Positions 1 through 9,340 of a DNA stretch of 20,064 nt are shown here, in pieces. Position 1 is the first letter of the stretch. Each line of letters starts with the position of its first letter. Source of the stretch: JASJBU01 sp965372385. GTDB lineage: Bacteria; Pseudomonadota; Gammaproteobacteria; Chromatiales; Chromatiaceae. The notes under the pieces are model-generated. The model did no database searches. It saw only the letters and a program-made list of their open reading frames with translations, and was not told where the DNA came from. Made by a program: the position numbers and the translations under genes. Where the stretch lies: the NCBI GenBank assembly GCA_965372385.1, contig CBDVCD010000031.1, positions 1 through 20,064 on the forward strand, read 5' to 3'.

Positions 1-109
1 TTAAGGAACTTAAAATGCCAAATTAGTGTGCAGAACTTATGGGACGCACTACTAGCAGAAGAGAGGCTGGATTTTCCACGCTCGGTGGAAGCGAGGCCTT
101 GCGAGCTTG

Positions 110-709
110 TCAGCCCACCTGATCCAGAACTCTTATGCGAAATTCGACCTGCAGATCCTGCGCGATTTTTTCACAGGCGGCTATATCCACGCCTTCCAGC
201 CCGTCGATGGCTGTGGCGGTCACCTGTGGAATATACTGCGGTGCCTGTTTGAGGAATTTCAGCATGGCCTCATGGGAGCCGGGGAGATTGGGGTGGCAAT
301 GCAGGTCATAGATTTCCCGGTTTTGCGCATTCAATGAGATCGAGATGGCATCCACATACTTGCCCAGTTCGGGAAGGGTGTCGTCCTTGTGTACCAGATT
401 GGAGAGGCCATCGGTATTGACCCGCACCCTGCCACCTCTGGATTTGATGTACTTTGCCACTTGCAGCAAGACATTCAGGCGCAATGTGGGTTCACCGTAA
501 CCGCAGAAGACAACCTCATCGTATTTGGCGGGATCATCGATGGCTTCTATGACCTCCTCTACATCGGGCCTGTGGTCAAAGGTCAGGTCGTAACCTTTGA
601 CCGTCATACGGCCTTGTGTCTTAGGACAGAAGGTACACTCCAGGGTGCAACGATCGGTAATGCTGAGGTAGAGATTGTTGCCTATTTGGTAACTGATCTG
701 TTGCGGCAC
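110..709 (-). CDS. TatD-family-associated radical SAM protein
   Basis: This 199-residue protein is a short radical SAM enzyme. A CxxxCxxC cluster motif near the N terminus (C21, C25, C28 in CTLECTFC) would bind the 4Fe-4S cluster that cleaves S-adenosylmethionine. It is followed by FCGYGEPTLR, which matches the glycine-rich SAM-contacting strand, and by VDAISISLNA in the barrel core. Length, the N terminus (YQIGNNLYLSITDRCT) and the ending IRVLDQVG fit the small family named for its genomic link to TatD nucleases. No tatD gene lies in the window. The substrate is unknown. The start is a GTG at 709-707; an in-frame stop lies 12 bases upstream, so no longer form is possible. I see no clear Shine-Dalgarno sequence. 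It is divergent from lptF. Family call is fairly sure; function is not. Confidence 0.85.
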   Translation of the reverse strand: MPQQISYQIGNNLYLSITDRCTLECTFCPKTQGRMTVKGYDLTFDHRPDVEEVIEAIDDPAKYDEVVFCGYGEPTLRLNVLLQVAKYIKSRGGRVRVNTDGLSNLVHKDDTLPELGKYVDAISISLNAQNREIYDLHCHPNLPGSHEAMLKFLKQAPQYIPQVTATAIDGLEGVDIAACEKIAQDLQVEFRIRVLDQVG

Positions 710-876
710 GGTTTCAGTTCACAGAGAGCTAAAAAACCTATCCTAGCCATGATATCGCCAATTTCAATGACCTGAATCAAATATGATGCCAACAGGTTTA
801 CAGATGCCATGGATTTGTTAATGGGTTAGGATTAGGTTAACCGCAGAAAATCGACAGGCCGCCTCACACCCTCAGC

Positions 877-1989
877 ATGATTCCCATCATCGACCGTTAC
901 CTGTTACTAGAGATTTTCAAGGCCTTGCTGGCCATCCTGATCGTGCTCTTGTTGATTTTCATGGGTTCCATGTTCATCCGGCTACTCAAGGAGATATCGC
1001 TGGGGGAGCTGAATGCCTCCTTGCTGTTTAATATGCTGGGACTGGAGATGTTTCTGCGTCTGGCCAGTCTGGTGCCTCCGGCCTTTTTCTTCGCTCTGCT
1101 CTATGCGGTTGGCAGGATGTATCGGGATAGTGAGATCACCGCCATGGAGGCCTGCGGTGTGGGTGGTTCCCGGCTTTTTCGCGCGATTCTGATCGCTACC
1201 CTGCCGGCAATTCTGTTGGTGAGCTGGCTCTCCATGGCCGTGGCGCCCTGGTCAGCCAAGGCCATCAATAACCTGCTCAATGAGCAGAGAGGACAGGCGA
1301 CTGAGCTGGCCGGGGTGAGTCCGGGGCGATTCAACGAGTACAGTCAGGGTGAGCTGATCTTCTATGTTGAATCGATCAGTGATAAGCCGCGCCATATGCA
1401 GAATCTGTTCGTGCAGCATCGCAAGGATGGGGAGATCAGCCTGATAAGTGCCGCCAGAGGCTACCAGAAATCCGATGAAAAGAGTGGAGAGCGATTTCTG
1501 GTACTGGAGGATGGTTATCGCTACCAGGGGTTAGCTGGAGCCGCTAACTACAGAATCAGTGAATTCGGGATGTATGCCTTACGTATAGAGGACGTTGCTC
1601 CGGCACGGGCCAAACGGCCATGGAGAGGCCGTTCAAACCGTGACTTATTAACCTCCGAGAATATTCGTGACAGGACCGAGTTCCAGGTGAGATTATCAAC
1701 GGTACTGGCTCTGCTGGTGGTTGCCCTCCTTGCTTTGCCCCTGAGTCGTACCGGACCCAGGCAGGGACCTTATGGACGGCTGGTGCTGGCCATCGTCATC
1801 TATACGGTTTATCTCAGCTTGCAAGGTGTTTCGGAAAAATGGATGGTAAATGGGGTAACGCCAGCATGGCTTGGTATGTGGTGGATTCATCTTTCGATGG
1901 CCTTTATCGCACTGATGTTATTTATCCCTGAAACGGTCTGGTATAGAGGCATGCGGCGGCGGTTACGGAGCCGTACTCCTTCCAGGTGA
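877..1989 (+). CDS. lptF: LPS export system permease LptF
   Basis: This is one of the two inner-membrane subunits of the LptB2FG ABC transporter, which extracts lipopolysaccharide from the inner membrane and passes it via LptC and LptA to the outer membrane. The 370-residue protein has the family N terminus (IIDRYLLLEIFKALLAILIVLL), a block of membrane helices in residues 1-120, a periplasmic beta-jellyroll-like middle (about 130-255) and three more helices at the C terminus, ending in a basic tail (RRRLRSRTPSR). Helix EISLGEL/ALLYAVGRMYRDSEITAMEACGV corresponds to the coupling region touching LptB. The ATG at 877 gives the usual LptF N terminus although no strong ribosome site precedes it. 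lptG follows after 25 bases. lptB, lptC and lptA are not in the window, as is common. Confidence 0.95.
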   Translation: MIPIIDRYLLLEIFKALLAILIVLLLIFMGSMFIRLLKEISLGELNASLLFNMLGLEMFLRLASLVPPAFFFALLYAVGRMYRDSEITAMEACGVGGSRLFRAILIATLPAILLVSWLSMAVAPWSAKAINNLLNEQRGQATELAGVSPGRFNEYSQGELIFYVESISDKPRHMQNLFVQHRKDGEISLISAARGYQKSDEKSGERFLVLEDGYRYQGLAGAANYRISEFGMYALRIEDVAPARAKRPWRGRSNRDLLTSENIRDRTEFQVRLSTVLALLVVALLALPLSRTGPRQGPYGRLVLAIVIYTVYLSLQGVSEKWMVNGVTPAWLGMWWIHLSMAFIALMLFIPETVWYRGMRRRLRSRTPSR

Positions 1990-2014
1990 TATTGATGGAT
2001 TCAGAGCTACCCAG

Positions 2015-3079
2015 ATGATCAAGCTGGTTGACCGCTATATCGGCAGCAGCGTGACAATAGGCGTTTTTTCGGTCCTATTGTTGCTGTTGGTTTTGATGGG
2101 TTTTTTTGAGCTGCTGGGCGAGCTTGAGGATGTGAGGCGGGATTACACCACCGCCATGGCATTCCATTATGTGGCGTTGGAGTTGCCCCGCTATATCTAC
2201 GAACTTTTTCCGGTGGCAACCCTGCTGGGTAGTCTGATCGGGCTGGGCACCCTGGCAAACAACTCTGAATTGATTGCCCTGAGGGCGGCAGGGGTCTCTG
2301 TCAGCAGAATACTGTTGGCAGTCTTGAAGGCGGGCTTGGTTCTGTTCGTACTGGTTATTCTGATCGGTGAGTATCTGGCGCCAGTGACTGAACAGCGCGC
2401 TCAGAAGATGAAGATGGAGGCCTTGTCCGATCAAGTGACCTTGAAGACCCGTTATGGGTACTGGTCAAGACAGGGCAACACCTATATCAATGTCAGGCAG
2501 ATACTGCCGAATGCCAGATTGGTGGACATTTCGATTTATGTTTACGATGCGCAACGGCGGTTACAGCGGATGATTCATGCCGATCTGGCTGATTATGAGG
2601 AGGGTGGCTGGCAGCTGCAACGAGTCAGACAGAGCGAATTTTCCCCTGACAGAGTCACTACGGTCGAACGGCGGCATATGCAGTGGTCGAGGCTTTTAGA
2701 GCCAACGGTGCTTGATGTGCTTGTGGTAAAACCCCATATGTTACCAGCCTGGGATCTGTGGCGGTATGTGGCTTTTCTCAAACAGAATGGTCAGGACTCC
2801 TCTAACTACGAGGTGGCCTTCTGGAGTAAACTGGTGGCCCCATTGGTGACGCTGGTGATGCTTTTTCTCAGTATACCCTTTGTATTTGGTTCGCTACGCA
2901 GCGTCGGAATAGGCCAGCGTATCTTTACCGGCGCCATCATAGGTACGGTCTTCTACATGCTGAACAGAACATTCGCCTATCTGGCGGTCGTCTACGGTCT
3001 CAGCCCGCTGCTTGCCGCCACCCTGCCCACGCTACTGTTTTTCGCGGCGGGGTTCTGGTTTTTTCTTCGGGTACGTTGA
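2015..3079 (+). CDS. lptG: LPS export system permease LptG
   Basis: Partner of LptF in the LptB2FG lipopolysaccharide extractor. The 354-residue protein begins with LVDRYIGSSVTIGVFSVLLLLL, followed by FELLGELEDVRRDY, and shows the typical LptG segment LGTLANNSELIALRAAGVSVSRIL in the cytoplasmic coupling region. Residues of about 135-265 form the periplasmic domain (YGYWSRQGNTYINVRQILPNA is recognisable) and three helices close the protein. Length is normal for the family. The stop TGA (3077-3079) overlaps an ATG by one base (TGATG). That ATG opens only a six-codon frame, which ends right at the mrcB start. The gene is cotranscribed in all likelihood with lptF and mrcB. Confidence 0.95.
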   Translation: MIKLVDRYIGSSVTIGVFSVLLLLLVLMGFFELLGELEDVRRDYTTAMAFHYVALELPRYIYELFPVATLLGSLIGLGTLANNSELIALRAAGVSVSRILLAVLKAGLVLFVLVILIGEYLAPVTEQRAQKMKMEALSDQVTLKTRYGYWSRQGNTYINVRQILPNARLVDISIYVYDAQRRLQRMIHADLADYEEGGWQLQRVRQSEFSPDRVTTVERRHMQWSRLLEPTVLDVLVVKPHMLPAWDLWRYVAFLKQNGQDSSNYEVAFWSKLVAPLVTLVMLFLSIPFVFGSLRSVGIGQRIFTGAIIGTVFYMLNRTFAYLAVVYGLSPLLAATLPTLLFFAAGFWFFLRVR

Positions 3080-3099
3080 TGAGTGACCCTCCCATCTGA

Positions 3100-5427
3100 A
3101 TGACCAAATCGAGAAAAAAGCGCGGTCGTCGTACGCTTCGTACAAGAGTGAATCTCTCCTGGAGGCGTTGGCTCTGGCTTACCCTTGCCGGGATTCTTCT
3201 GGCTGCCGTGTTGTATGTGATCTACCTCGATCATATCGTGCAGATTCGCTTCGACGGTCGGCGTTGGGCAGTGCCTGCGCAGATCTATGCACGATCCCTG
3301 CAGCTGTTTTCCGATGCGCCAATAGATGGCGCGCGTCTGACTCGCGAACTGGAGGGATTGGGTTATCGCAAGGTTAAACATCCGGACAGACCGGGCAGTT
3401 ATTCCAGCTACAAGGGACGCTTCCTGCTGCGTACTCGCCCGTTTCAGTTTCCTGGCGAAATTCGCCCTTCCGATTACCTGGAGGTTCGCTTTGGTAATGA
3501 TCGTCTGGTCAGTGTGAAGCAGGCCGGGACAGGGCGTGTGATCGAGCGCTACCCGTTGGAACCCCGCCTGATCGGCAGCCTGCATCCGGCGCACAGTGAG
3601 GATCGGGTGCTGTTGCGCCGAGCCGAACTGCCGGAGGGTTTGGTACAGGCCCTGATCGCGGTTGAAGACCGTAACTTTTTCCAGCATGTCGGGGTTGACC
3701 CCAGCGCGATTCTCAGGGCGATCTGGGCAAACCTGCGGGCAGCTGGGGTAGTACAGGGTGGCAGCACACTCACCCAGCAACTGGTGAAGAGCTTTTTTCT
3801 GACCTCGGAGCGCAGTTTGTGGCGCAAATTCAATGAGGTGGTGATGGCATTGCTGCTGGAGACCCGGTACAGCAAGGACGAGATCCTGGAGGCCTATGTC
3901 AACGAGATCTACATGGGACAGGATGGGGGACGTGCCATTCATGGATTCGGACTGGCCAGCCAATTCTACTTCAATCGTCCTCTGCATGAGCTGGATCTGC
4001 CCAAGATCGCCCTGTTGGTGACGCTGGTACGCGGTCCCTCAGCCTACGATCCCCGGCGTCATCCTGAGCGGGCAGGTAAACGCCGGGCCCTGGTGTTGCA
4101 GATCATGCGGGAGCAGGACTTGATCTCCGCCGAACTGGCCCATCAGGCCACCGCTGCCCCGCTGGGTATTCAACAGCGTAGGGTGCGTGCGTCGGGAACC
4201 CCGGCCTTTATGGATCTGATCCGGCGTCAATTGCGGCGGGACTATGCGGAGTCGGATCTCAACAGCGAAGGTCTGCGCATCTTTTCCACCCTTGATCCAT
4301 GGGCTCAACAACAGGCCGAGCAGGCCCTGACCCGGCAGTTGCAGCAACTGGAGAGGTCGAGGAAGCTCAAGGCAGCCAGCCTGCAGGGGGCGGTGGTGCT
4401 GGCGGAGGTGGAAACGGGTGAGGTGACCGCGCTGGTGGGTGACCGGAATCCCCGTTATGCCGGTTTCAACCGGGCCTTGGATGCAGTCCGCCCGGTGGGC
4501 TCGCTGATCAAACCGGCGGTCTATCTGACCGCCCTCGCCAGGCCACAAAGATATAATTTACTCAGCAAACTGGAGGATAAACCTATCCAGCTCAAGGGTC
4601 GCGACGGGCAGATCTGGTCACCACGCAATTATGACCGTCAGAGCCACGGCAAGGTCCGTCTGCAGACGGCGTTGGCCAACTCCTATAATCAGGCCACGGT
4701 GAGACTGGGGTTATCCGTGGGGCTGGAGTCGGTGCTGAAAAAGGTAGAGTCACTCGGGATTCAACGGCCGTTGACACCTTATCCCTCGGTGTTCCTGGGT
4801 GCGGTTTCCCTCTCGCCGCTGGAGATGACTCAGATGTACCAGACCCTCTCATCGGGGGGCTACCTGGCTACCTTGAAGGCTATTCGCGAGGTCACGGACA
4901 GCAATGGACGGGTGCTGTCGCGTTATCCCCTGAGGGTGCAGCGGATGGTGGATCCGCAAGCGGTGTTCCTGCTCAACCAGGCACTGCAGGAGGTGGTGCG
5001 CAGTGGTACCGGCAAGGCCTTGGCCACTCTGTTGCACAAGGATGTTCATGTGGCTGGAAAGACCGGCACCACCGACAATCTGCGAGATAGCTGGTTTGCC
5101 GGATTCGATCAGCAACGGGTGGCGGTGGTATGGGTGGGCCGGGACGATAATGGCGCTACCGGGCTGACAGGTTCCAGCGGTGCCATGCGCGTCTGGGCGG
5201 AGCTGATGAATCGAATGGGTATTTCGTCAATCTCTGAATCACCACCGGCCGGGGTTGAGATGCTGGAGATCGAGCGTAAATCCGGTCTTCTCGGAGAGGG
5301 TTGCCCGGAGACAGAAGTCATACCTTTCATCAGGGGAAGTGCGCCGAAAAGAATGGCTGGGTGTGCCCGCGGGAAGAAATCAGTTCTGGATGACAAGATC
5401 GATTGGTTGCAGCGGCTTTTTCGCTGA
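3100..5427 (+). CDS. mrcB: Bifunctional penicillin-binding protein 1b
   Basis: Class A PBP that polymerises and crosslinks peptidoglycan at the inner membrane. Order in the 775 residues: short basic cytoplasmic tail, one membrane helix (about 25-45), a UB2H-like region (about 60-150), which in E. coli PBP1b binds the LpoB activator, then the GT51 glycosyltransferase with catalytic Glu189 in VEDRNFF and GGSTLTQQ at 220-227. The transpeptidase follows, with Ser468 and Lys471 in GSLIK, SYN at 528-530 and KTG at 654-656. All key residues are present, so both activities should work. Some 20 bases separate it from lptG. In E. coli mrcB is not next to lptFG, so this clustering is notable. The C-terminal tail holds two cysteines (GEGCPETE, MAGCARG) that might pair; that is inference. 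Confidence 0.95.
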   Translation: MTKSRKKRGRRTLRTRVNLSWRRWLWLTLAGILLAAVLYVIYLDHIVQIRFDGRRWAVPAQIYARSLQLFSDAPIDGARLTRELEGLGYRKVKHPDRPGSYSSYKGRFLLRTRPFQFPGEIRPSDYLEVRFGNDRLVSVKQAGTGRVIERYPLEPRLIGSLHPAHSEDRVLLRRAELPEGLVQALIAVEDRNFFQHVGVDPSAILRAIWANLRAAGVVQGGSTLTQQLVKSFFLTSERSLWRKFNEVVMALLLETRYSKDEILEAYVNEIYMGQDGGRAIHGFGLASQFYFNRPLHELDLPKIALLVTLVRGPSAYDPRRHPERAGKRRALVLQIMREQDLISAELAHQATAAPLGIQQRRVRASGTPAFMDLIRRQLRRDYAESDLNSEGLRIFSTLDPWAQQQAEQALTRQLQQLERSRKLKAASLQGAVVLAEVETGEVTALVGDRNPRYAGFNRALDAVRPVGSLIKPAVYLTALARPQRYNLLSKLEDKPIQLKGRDGQIWSPRNYDRQSHGKVRLQTALANSYNQATVRLGLSVGLESVLKKVESLGIQRPLTPYPSVFLGAVSLSPLEMTQMYQTLSSGGYLATLKAIREVTDSNGRVLSRYPLRVQRMVDPQAVFLLNQALQEVVRSGTGKALATLLHKDVHVAGKTGTTDNLRDSWFAGFDQQRVAVVWVGRDDNGATGLTGSSGAMRVWAELMNRMGISSISESPPAGVEMLEIERKSGLLGEGCPETEVIPFIRGSAPKRMAGCARGKKSVLDDKIDWLQRLFR

Positions 5428-5569
5428 TTGGGCTGCCAATTCAACCAGGAAAACCGAGCCGATCACCTGGTTAAAGGCAAAATGCCCTTGGCCGCTAACA
5501 AGAGGGTATGTATAGGCAAAAACTTTTACAAAATATAGGGATAACCGCCGCAACTCGGGCTGAACATTA

Positions 5570-8500
5570 ATGGATAGAAATCTCAGACGTCATCCACGGC
5601 TGGATATTGATCATCCCGCTGCTGTTCAGTGTGAAAACAGATGTTATACAGACTGCCGTATTATAAATTTTTCCCAGGGTGGTCTTTTCCTGCAGTCTAA
5701 GTATGCATTCTCCTTCGAGCAGATGGAGCAGGGATTCTATCGTGGTAACCCGCGGCCACAGGCACTCATCAAACTGAAGGAATCTTCGTTCTCCGTTAAG
5801 GTTGAAATTGCTTACGTCACCCAGACGGGGCTTGGAGTCGCCTTTCTTGGCCCGGAACCGCAACTATTTGCTTATCTTCGTGACTACCAACAAGGGATAG
5901 TGGAGTCGACTGAGGCAGCAGTCTCCGAATGGGCCACATCAGGTTTGGCCACCAAATCAATTATTGAACAGTTGCGTGCCAAGACCGTCAACTATCTAGA
6001 GAAATATTTTACTGGGTTCATCGGTATGGCCAGTGAAGATCTGATCGCGACGAACGAGCAGACACTTTCAGGTAGCGCTCAAGCCGATCTCTTTTTTGCC
6101 ATCAACACACTGGAAAAACATGAGGCTCAGATTCACGATGCGTTCCTTGCCGGTGTGGAATCCAGTCTCTTCAAGCTCATGGAGGATGAAGCCGTTGCCG
6201 TAAGGCAAGTGAACACACCGGCAAATGAGCTGGTACTGGTCGATAAAAATGAGTTTGATGAGTGGATACTGCTCAATGGGATTGCCCACAAACTGGAGAC
6301 TGAGATAACCGGGCCGGTTTACAAGCTGAATGTTTTTTTTACCCATCTGTTTAAAAGACCCATCAAGGGTGAAGCAAATCCACTGATCCCCATCTCACTG
6401 TTGCTGAGGATTCAGGAAGCCCTCGATGAGTATCAACTTGCCCCCGATGCCTTGCGGATTATCTTTCAGGCCTTCAGCAAGGCCGTGCTCAGCAATCTAC
6501 ACCGGCTGTATGGTGAACTGGTAGCATGTCTGAAGGAGGAGGGTATCGGGCCTGAGCTTCCCGCATTTCTGGATCAGACCGATGCCGTGACAACAGGCGG
6601 TCGAACGGAGACACTCAAACAACCCAGGCAAACCCTGGAAAACCTCTCATGCATGCTGGGTGTCAACAGAAGAGAGGATTCCGCGGAGACTGAATCCCCG
6701 CCACCCTATCCCGTGGCCACTAAGGAACAGGTCTTCGATTCAATCGAGTCAATGCCCCTGCGGCCGGGGCCGACCATTCTCAGACAGCTGGAGAACCATC
6801 TGAGTCAACCCGGCGAGGATCCGCTGTCCCTGGATCCAACCACTCGCGCGGCCATAGGTACCAGTGAAGAAGTAGTGGCGGCGGTACAGCAGGATGATCT
6901 GCTCAGCACGAATGTGCATGAGTTGGTAAGACGGTTTGAAATCCCTTTTATCAAGGAAACCATTAGTGATCCCGCCATGTTGGAGAATGCCAAACATCCG
7001 GGCAGGCGTTTTCTCGAAGCCGTTGAAGGCTTGGCACCCTATGTTACCAACCGTGCCGGTAAGAGATTGAGTGGGCGGCATATACCCCGGGTGCTGGAAC
7101 AAATTATCAGTAACATCGATCAGGGTTCCCTTACGGATATTGTTGAAGCCACGGCGCAGATAGAGGAACTGCAAGATCAACAAAAGGAGCAGTTTGAGCG
7201 CAATCGGAATATTGCAATTGAGAGCTGTAAGCGGAATGAAAAACTAAGGAAGGCCCATGCATTTGTCAGAACATCCCTGCAGGAAATGTTACTGAACAAG
7301 TCGGTCTCGATTGCGGTTGATAGACTTTTTCTCTACGGCTGGAGTGGATTACTGATCCATACAGTCATGCTAAAAGAGCAAACGAGCAAGGAGTGGAATG
7401 CCTATCTTCGTGTAATTGAAATACTGGCCAAACTTTTTCGTGCTGAGACGAGATTCTCGGTCCTGCCGCAAAAGAACGCGGAAGATCTGTTAAGGATCAT
7501 CAGAAAAGGCTTTACGGATTATCCGGTCCATCCTGAGGGGGCGCAAAGCTTCACAGAGGAACTGCAAACCGCCTTGCTGGAGGGTGGAGAAGCGGCTCAG
7601 AACCTTCAGGATAACCGGGTAACTTTCGATGAAGATTACCTAAAAACACTTTTTCTTGGCCAGTCGTTCTTTGAATCCGAATCCACCAACATGCTAGAAG
7701 TAGAGGAAAAATGGCTTGAATTGGTAGCAGGGGTTGAACTGGGGGAGTGGATCGTCGAACGCCGAGAAGAGGGGCAGGTTAGGTTGGTGAACATGGCCTG
7801 GAGGAGTCCAGAAACAGGCCGGAATCTGCTGCTTGACGGAAATGGCATCAAGATATTGGAAACCGACTCAAAAGGCTTGGCCGCGAAATTCAAGTCCAAT
7901 CGCTATGCCCTGCTGGAAGACAAGGAACTACAAATGGTTGACCGTGCGGTTCATCGAATCCTGCAAGACAGCTACAACACCATCGAGCATCAGGTCAGTT
8001 ACGATGAGTTAACGGGCCTGATGAATCGTCGGGCTTTCGAAAGGTTATTGAATGAGTTGCTGCATGGGGGTAGAAAAGATGGCGATACCCACAGCTTGAT
8101 CATGCTGGATGTGGATAAATTTGGCTTAGTAAACGATATCTGTGGGTTCGATGGAGGCGATAAACTGCTCCAGTCGATCACCAATATACTGAGCACCTAT
8201 CTACCGGAAAATGCCCATCTGGCACGGACAGGTGATGACGAGTTTGCTGTTTTGATGCCGCAGAGTTCGATCGATCGGGGCTATCAAGTTGCCGAAACAC
8301 ACCGGCAGGCGATTGATGAGTTTAGATACAGTTGGAATAACCAGTTGATACCTGTATCGGCGAGTGTGGGAATCGTAGCGGTCAATGATAACAGCATGAC
8401 ATCAGTGGAGCTGCTGAAAGCGGCTTCATCTGCGTGCAGTATCGCCAAACAGGCAGGGAGAAATTGTACCCGAATCTATCGTTCGACAGATCAAGTATTC

Positions 8501-9340
8501 GTAGAACATAAACAGTTGATCAAAACCGTCGCTGGGATTGAGCATGCGCTGGAGAATAACCGTCTCCAGCTTATGGCTCAGCTCATCGAACCGCTACAGG
8601 ATGAAGGGGAATCATCCCATTATGAGATTCTCCTCAGAGTGATGGGTAAGGATGATGAATTACAGAGCCCTTTCCAGTTTATTAAGGCAGCGGAGCAATA
8701 CGATCTGATGAGAGCAGTTGACCGTTGGGTGGTCAATCGTTTTTTTGCAGTGGTGCATGAGAAAATGGATCAAATTGAGGCAATCGGTGGTTTCTCGATC
8801 AACCTGTCAAGTCAGACGATTGCCGATAATGAATTCAAAGATTATTTAAAAGAGCAGATAGAGTCATCCTCAATCCCGAATGAGAAACTGGGCTTTGAAA
8901 TCACTGAGACCGCAATGCTCAAGGACGCCCATGATGCGATAAGCTTCATCGAAGAGATCAGAGAGATGGGCTGCGGATTCTATCTGGATGATTTTGGCTC
9001 CGGTTACGCCTCGTTCTCCTATCTTAAGGATCTTCCGGTAGACTATGTCAAGATCGATGGGATCTTCATCAAGGACCTGCGGACTGATCACGCGAGTAAG
9101 GCGATGGTAACTTCGATAACCGATATCGCGCACTTCATGGGACGGAAAGTGGTCGCCGAGTTCGTCGAGGATGCTGAAACGGCGGAAGCCTTGAAGACGA
9201 TTGGTGTCGATTATATTCAGGGCTATCATATCGGCAGACCAAGCCCATTGGAAGATCTGTTTTTTTCCAAGAATGATACAGGCGTTATTGAAAATGCAGG
9301 CAGAATGCCAGTTGTAAGCGATATTCCGTCACCATCCTAA
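5570..9340 (+). CDS. PilZ-DUF1631-GGDEF-EAL cyclic-di-GMP protein
   Basis: A 1256-residue cytoplasmic protein with no membrane helices that I can see. Residues 1-105 look like a PilZ c-di-GMP receptor (RRHPR near the start, then NFSQGG). Residues about 110-790 resemble DUF1631, including its late segment (LGEWIVERREEGQVRLVNMAWRSP trimmed here to its hallmarks GEW and AWRSPETGR). The GGDEF domain starts with DELTGLMNR (about 811), but its signature reads GDDEF (888-892) and no RxxD inhibitory site lies at the expected place. The EAL domain reads EIL (Glu1019) and keeps Asn1078, Glu1110/1113, Asp1140-Asp1141, Lys1161, Glu1197/1200 and Gln1217. I infer a phosphodiesterase whose GGDEF is weak or only regulatory. 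The start ATG at 5570 has a poor ribosome site but gives a full PilZ domain. The gene seems to stand alone. Confidence 0.88.
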   Translation: MDRNLRRHPRLDIDHPAAVQCENRCYTDCRIINFSQGGLFLQSKYAFSFEQMEQGFYRGNPRPQALIKLKESSFSVKVEIAYVTQTGLGVAFLGPEPQLFAYLRDYQQGIVESTEAAVSEWATSGLATKSIIEQLRAKTVNYLEKYFTGFIGMASEDLIATNEQTLSGSAQADLFFAINTLEKHEAQIHDAFLAGVESSLFKLMEDEAVAVRQVNTPANELVLVDKNEFDEWILLNGIAHKLETEITGPVYKLNVFFTHLFKRPIKGEANPLIPISLLLRIQEALDEYQLAPDALRIIFQAFSKAVLSNLHRLYGELVACLKEEGIGPELPAFLDQTDAVTTGGRTETLKQPRQTLENLSCMLGVNRREDSAETESPPPYPVATKEQVFDSIESMPLRPGPTILRQLENHLSQPGEDPLSLDPTTRAAIGTSEEVVAAVQQDDLLSTNVHELVRRFEIPFIKETISDPAMLENAKHPGRRFLEAVEGLAPYVTNRAGKRLSGRHIPRVLEQIISNIDQGSLTDIVEATAQIEELQDQQKEQFERNRNIAIESCKRNEKLRKAHAFVRTSLQEMLLNKSVSIAVDRLFLYGWSGLLIHTVMLKEQTSKEWNAYLRVIEILAKLFRAETRFSVLPQKNAEDLLRIIRKGFTDYPVHPEGAQSFTEELQTALLEGGEAAQNLQDNRVTFDEDYLKTLFLGQSFFESESTNMLEVEEKWLELVAGVELGEWIVERREEGQVRLVNMAWRSPETGRNLLLDGNGIKILETDSKGLAAKFKSNRYALLEDKELQMVDRAVHRILQDSYNTIEHQVSYDELTGLMNRRAFERLLNELLHGGRKDGDTHSLIMLDVDKFGLVNDICGFDGGDKLLQSITNILSTYLPENAHLARTGDDEFAVLMPQSSIDRGYQVAETHRQAIDEFRYSWNNQLIPVSASVGIVAVNDNSMTSVELLKAASSACSIAKQAGRNCTRIYRSTDQVFVEHKQLIKTVAGIEHALENNRLQLMAQLIEPLQDEGESSHYEILLRVMGKDDELQSPFQFIKAAEQYDLMRAVDRWVVNRFFAVVHEKMDQIEAIGGFSINLSSQTIADNEFKDYLKEQIESSSIPNEKLGFEITETAMLKDAHDAISFIEEIREMGCGFYLDDFGSGYASFSYLKDLPVDYVKIDGIFIKDLRTDHASKAMVTSITDIAHFMGRKVVAEFVEDAETAEALKTIGVDYIQGYHIGRPSPLEDLFFSKNDTGVIENAGRMPVVSDIPSPS

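Noticed and set aside
74..90. Perfect stem-loop TTCCAC-GCTCG-GTGGAA downstream of the radical SAM gene
   Set aside because: It lies 20 bases past the stop, but no T-run follows on either strand, so I do not call it an intrinsic terminator.
1..109. Possible partial gene at the left edge
   Set aside because: No frame shows recognisable protein features, and the short frames there are shadows of the radical SAM gene; the stretch is left unassigned.
2992..3987. Long minus-strand open frame (331 codons) opposite lptG/mrcB
   Set aside because: It is opposite two well-supported genes, has no recognisable domain and a shadow-like composition.
5443..5472. Inverted repeat AACCAGG / CCTGGTT after mrcB as a terminator
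   Set aside because: The loop is 16 bases long and no T-run follows.
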